Source: Gemmatimonadaceae bacterium (lineage in GTDB: Bacteria; Gemmatimonadota; Gemmatimonadetes; Gemmatimonadales; Gemmatimonadaceae). From it: a stretch of DNA of 64,000 bases. This document shows positions 62,609 to 64,000 of the stretch, in pieces (position 1 is the stretch's first letter; the number at the start of each line of letters is the position of its first letter). Both the position numbers and the translations under genes were made by a program. The notes under the pieces were generated by a model, which did not search any database, had not been told where the DNA came from, and worked only from the letters and a program-made list of their open reading frames with translations. The stretch lies in contig DASUHB010000028.1 in NCBI GenBank assembly GCA_036273715.1, positions 180,716 through 244,715 of the forward strand, in the 5' to 3' direction.

Positions 62609-63841
62609 ATGATGATCGGCGAGATCCTCCGCGTTGCGCTGGGAGCGCTGCGCGCCAACAAGCTCCGCTCCCTCCTGACCATGCTCGGCATCGTCATCGG
62701 TGTCGCGGCCGTCATCGCGATGGTCGCGCTCGGCCGCGGCGCCCAACTGGCGGTGAAAGACCGGATCTCGGCGCTGGGCACGACGATGTTGACCGTGGTG
62801 CCCGGGCAGGTCTTCCAGGGCGGCATCGCGTCGTCCACCGACCGCGCCCGGCTGCAGGTGAGCGATGCCGACGCGCTCGAAACCAAGGGCCCGCCGCCGC
62901 CTAACGCATTCGCCGGCGTCGAGCCGGAGATGACGCGCCAGTTGCAGGTCCAGTGGCGCAACACGAACACCTCGACCAACGTCATCGGCACCACGCCCAA
63001 CTATCTGGACGTGCGGAAATACACCATCGGCACCGGGCGAATGTTCGACCGCAGCGACGACGACGGCCGCAAGCGCGTCGCGGTGCTCGGCGCCACGACC
63101 GCCGACAATCTCGACCCGGGCAACGGCAACTCGCTCGTTGGACAGAGCATTCGCATCAGCGGCATCGAGTTCCAGGTGATCGGCATCACCGCTCCCAAGG
63201 GCGGCGCCTCCGGCTTCAACGATCCCGACGACCAGGTGCTCATCCCGCTCAACACCGCGCGCTTCCGCGTGATGGACACGCAGTATCTGCGCTCGATCAA
63301 CGTGCTGGCGGCGAGCGAATCGCAGATCACCGAGACCATGGCGGACATCCAACGGATTCTGCGGCGCGAGCACCGCCTGCCGGCTGGCCGCCCCGATGAT
63401 TTCGAAATTCGCAACCAGTCCGACTTCCTAAATGCGTTTCAGGACACCACCCAGGTATTCGGCTTGCTGCTCGCCGGCATCGCGACGGTATCGCTGCTCG
63501 TCGGCGGCATCGGGATCATGAACATCATGTTGGTCAGCGTCAGCGAGCGAACGCGAGAGATCGGCTTGCGCATGGCGGTCGGCGCGAAGCCGCGGCAGAT
63601 CTGGGCGCAATTCTTGGTCGAAGCGTTCTCCTTGTCGATGCTGGGCGGCGCCCTGGGCATTGCTCTCGGAGTTGCTGGCGCGCGGGCACTCGCCTTCCAG
63701 TTCGGTTGGCCCGTGTTGATCGAACCAGATATCGTGCTCATCGCGGCCTCGTTCAGCGCCCTGGTCGGGATCGCCTTCGGCCTCTACCCCGCGCAAAGAG
63801 CCGCCCGGCTCGATCCGATCGAAGCTTTGAGGTACGAGTGA
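62609..63841 (+). CDS. MacB-like ABC transporter permease
   Basis: A 410-residue inner-membrane subunit of the FtsX/MacB type: N-terminal helix (LRSLLTMLGIVIGVAAVIAM), a periplasmic MacB-PCD domain (about residues 40-270), and three C-terminal helices with VGGIGIMNIMLVSVSERTREIGLRMA-type FtsX motif and the closing RAARLDPIEALRYE. No ATP-binding cassette is attached, unlike E. coli MacB; a separate ATPase must exist, perhaps just past the right edge. It would power the adaptor/TolC pair for export of a peptide, lipid or toxin. Confidence 0.92.
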   Translation: MMIGEILRVALGALRANKLRSLLTMLGIVIGVAAVIAMVALGRGAQLAVKDRISALGTTMLTVVPGQVFQGGIASSTDRARLQVSDADALETKGPPPPNAFAGVEPEMTRQLQVQWRNTNTSTNVIGTTPNYLDVRKYTIGTGRMFDRSDDDGRKRVAVLGATTADNLDPGNGNSLVGQSIRISGIEFQVIGITAPKGGASGFNDPDDQVLIPLNTARFRVMDTQYLRSINVLAASESQITETMADIQRILRREHRLPAGRPDDFEIRNQSDFLNAFQDTTQVFGLLLAGIATVSLLVGGIGIMNIMLVSVSERTREIGLRMAVGAKPRQIWAQFLVEAFSLSMLGGALGIALGVAGARALAFQFGWPVLIEPDIVLIAASFSALVGIAFGLYPAQRAARLDPIEALRYE

Positions 63842-64000
63842 ACGGATCCCCGACCGCCGACGTGACCGGGTTCTGCTCCTCGAGCAAGACGCCCATCGCC
63901 GTCTACCCCTGGTGTCACCCGTCTTCGCCGCGCTGCGCGTTTGGGACGGTATGTGGCGCAACTGGCGCATGTATGCCGGCCTTCCAGAAGCCGAGTCGGC
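63842..64000. other. Window end after the permease gene
   Basis: The last 159 bases hold no gene that I can support. No ATPase start or terminator is visible before the edge. Confidence 0.4.

Larger units (their letters stand above)
2337..62905. repeat. Dispersed short motif GCCTAAC / GTTAGGC
   Basis: By hand I count about 65 copies, on both strands, roughly one per kilobase; examples start at 2337, 2688, 3506, 4029 and 4426, and others lie near 5685, 7381, 12034, 15250, 17215, 19201, 25588, 31645, 34557, 37277, 40506, 46670, 51638, 55053, 57130, 61637 and 62899. About 38 are read as in-frame TTA-GGC (Leu-Gly), 14 as CCT-AAC (Pro-Asn), five in other frames, four contain a stop codon (near 29615, 30889, 46116, 48874) and four are intergenic. 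The preferred flanking base gives GCCTAACG. Function unknown. Confidence 0.85.

Noticed and set aside
2337..62905. TTAGGC as a telomere-like repeat
   Set aside because: TTAGGC is the nematode telomere unit, but here copies are isolated, on both strands and inside bacterial genes, not in tandem.

Overview
The window is GC-rich (by eye about two thirds G+C), densely coding bacterial DNA from a Gram-negative organism: it has TolC-type outer-membrane channels, a Wza/SLBB export protein, lipoproteins and periplasmic adaptors. Gene content and style would suit a soil member of Gemmatimonadota, but that is an inference; there is no rRNA or other taxonomic marker, and no tRNA, CRISPR array, insertion sequence or prophage was seen.

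1-33 kb is an exopolysaccharide (EPS) locus. It opens with a sigma-54-dependent response regulator (cut by the window edge) and a Wzc-type chain-length tyrosine kinase. A four-gene sulfate-activation operon follows (cysN-cysQ-cysC-cysD), then a response regulator with a degenerate GGDEF domain, an SLBB export protein, a priming sugar-phosphate transferase, five further glycosyltransferases, a PHP phosphoesterase, an ATP-grasp enzyme, two polysaccharide deacetylases, a Wzy/O-antigen-ligase-like protein, a DegT aminotransferase, a FemAB-like acyltransferase, a VanZ-like protein, two related secreted glycosidase-like proteins and a PAPS-type sulfotransferase. The DUF3473-type deacetylase plus FemAB plus sigma-54 regulator resemble XrtA/PEP-CTERM-associated EPS loci, but no exosortase and no Wzx flippase were found here. 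PAPS-making genes together with a sulfotransferase suggest that the polymer, or another surface molecule, is sulfated.

33.7-39.8 kb is a methionine/one-carbon operon: a SAM-II riboswitch followed by a terminator-like hairpin, full-length cobalamin-dependent methionine synthase (metH), a homocysteine methyltransferase-MTHFR fusion, and a small CbiX-type cobaltochelatase that may support cobalamin synthesis.

39.8-53 kb is general metabolism and housekeeping: acyl-CoA dehydrogenase, zinc alcohol dehydrogenase, YIP1-like and GDPD-like membrane proteins, M61 and M42 peptidases, a HEAT-repeat protein, an HDAC-family deacetylase, an alpha/beta hydrolase, two unrecognised proteins, endonuclease III, an EVE-domain protein and a cyclophilin.

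54-63.8 kb holds two efflux/envelope operons. One is TetR-TolC-EmrA with palindromic operator candidates and no permease. The other is an ECF sigma factor, a membrane anti-sigma-like protein, a Spy/CpxP-like periplasmic protein, TolC, a MacA-like adaptor and a MacB-like permease.

Across the whole window a short non-palindromic motif, GCCTAAC/GTTAGGC, recurs about 65 times by hand count, roughly once per kilobase and mostly inside genes, where it forces rare codons (TTA-Gly, CCT-AAC) and in four places forms the stop codon. This is the most striking unexplained signal here.
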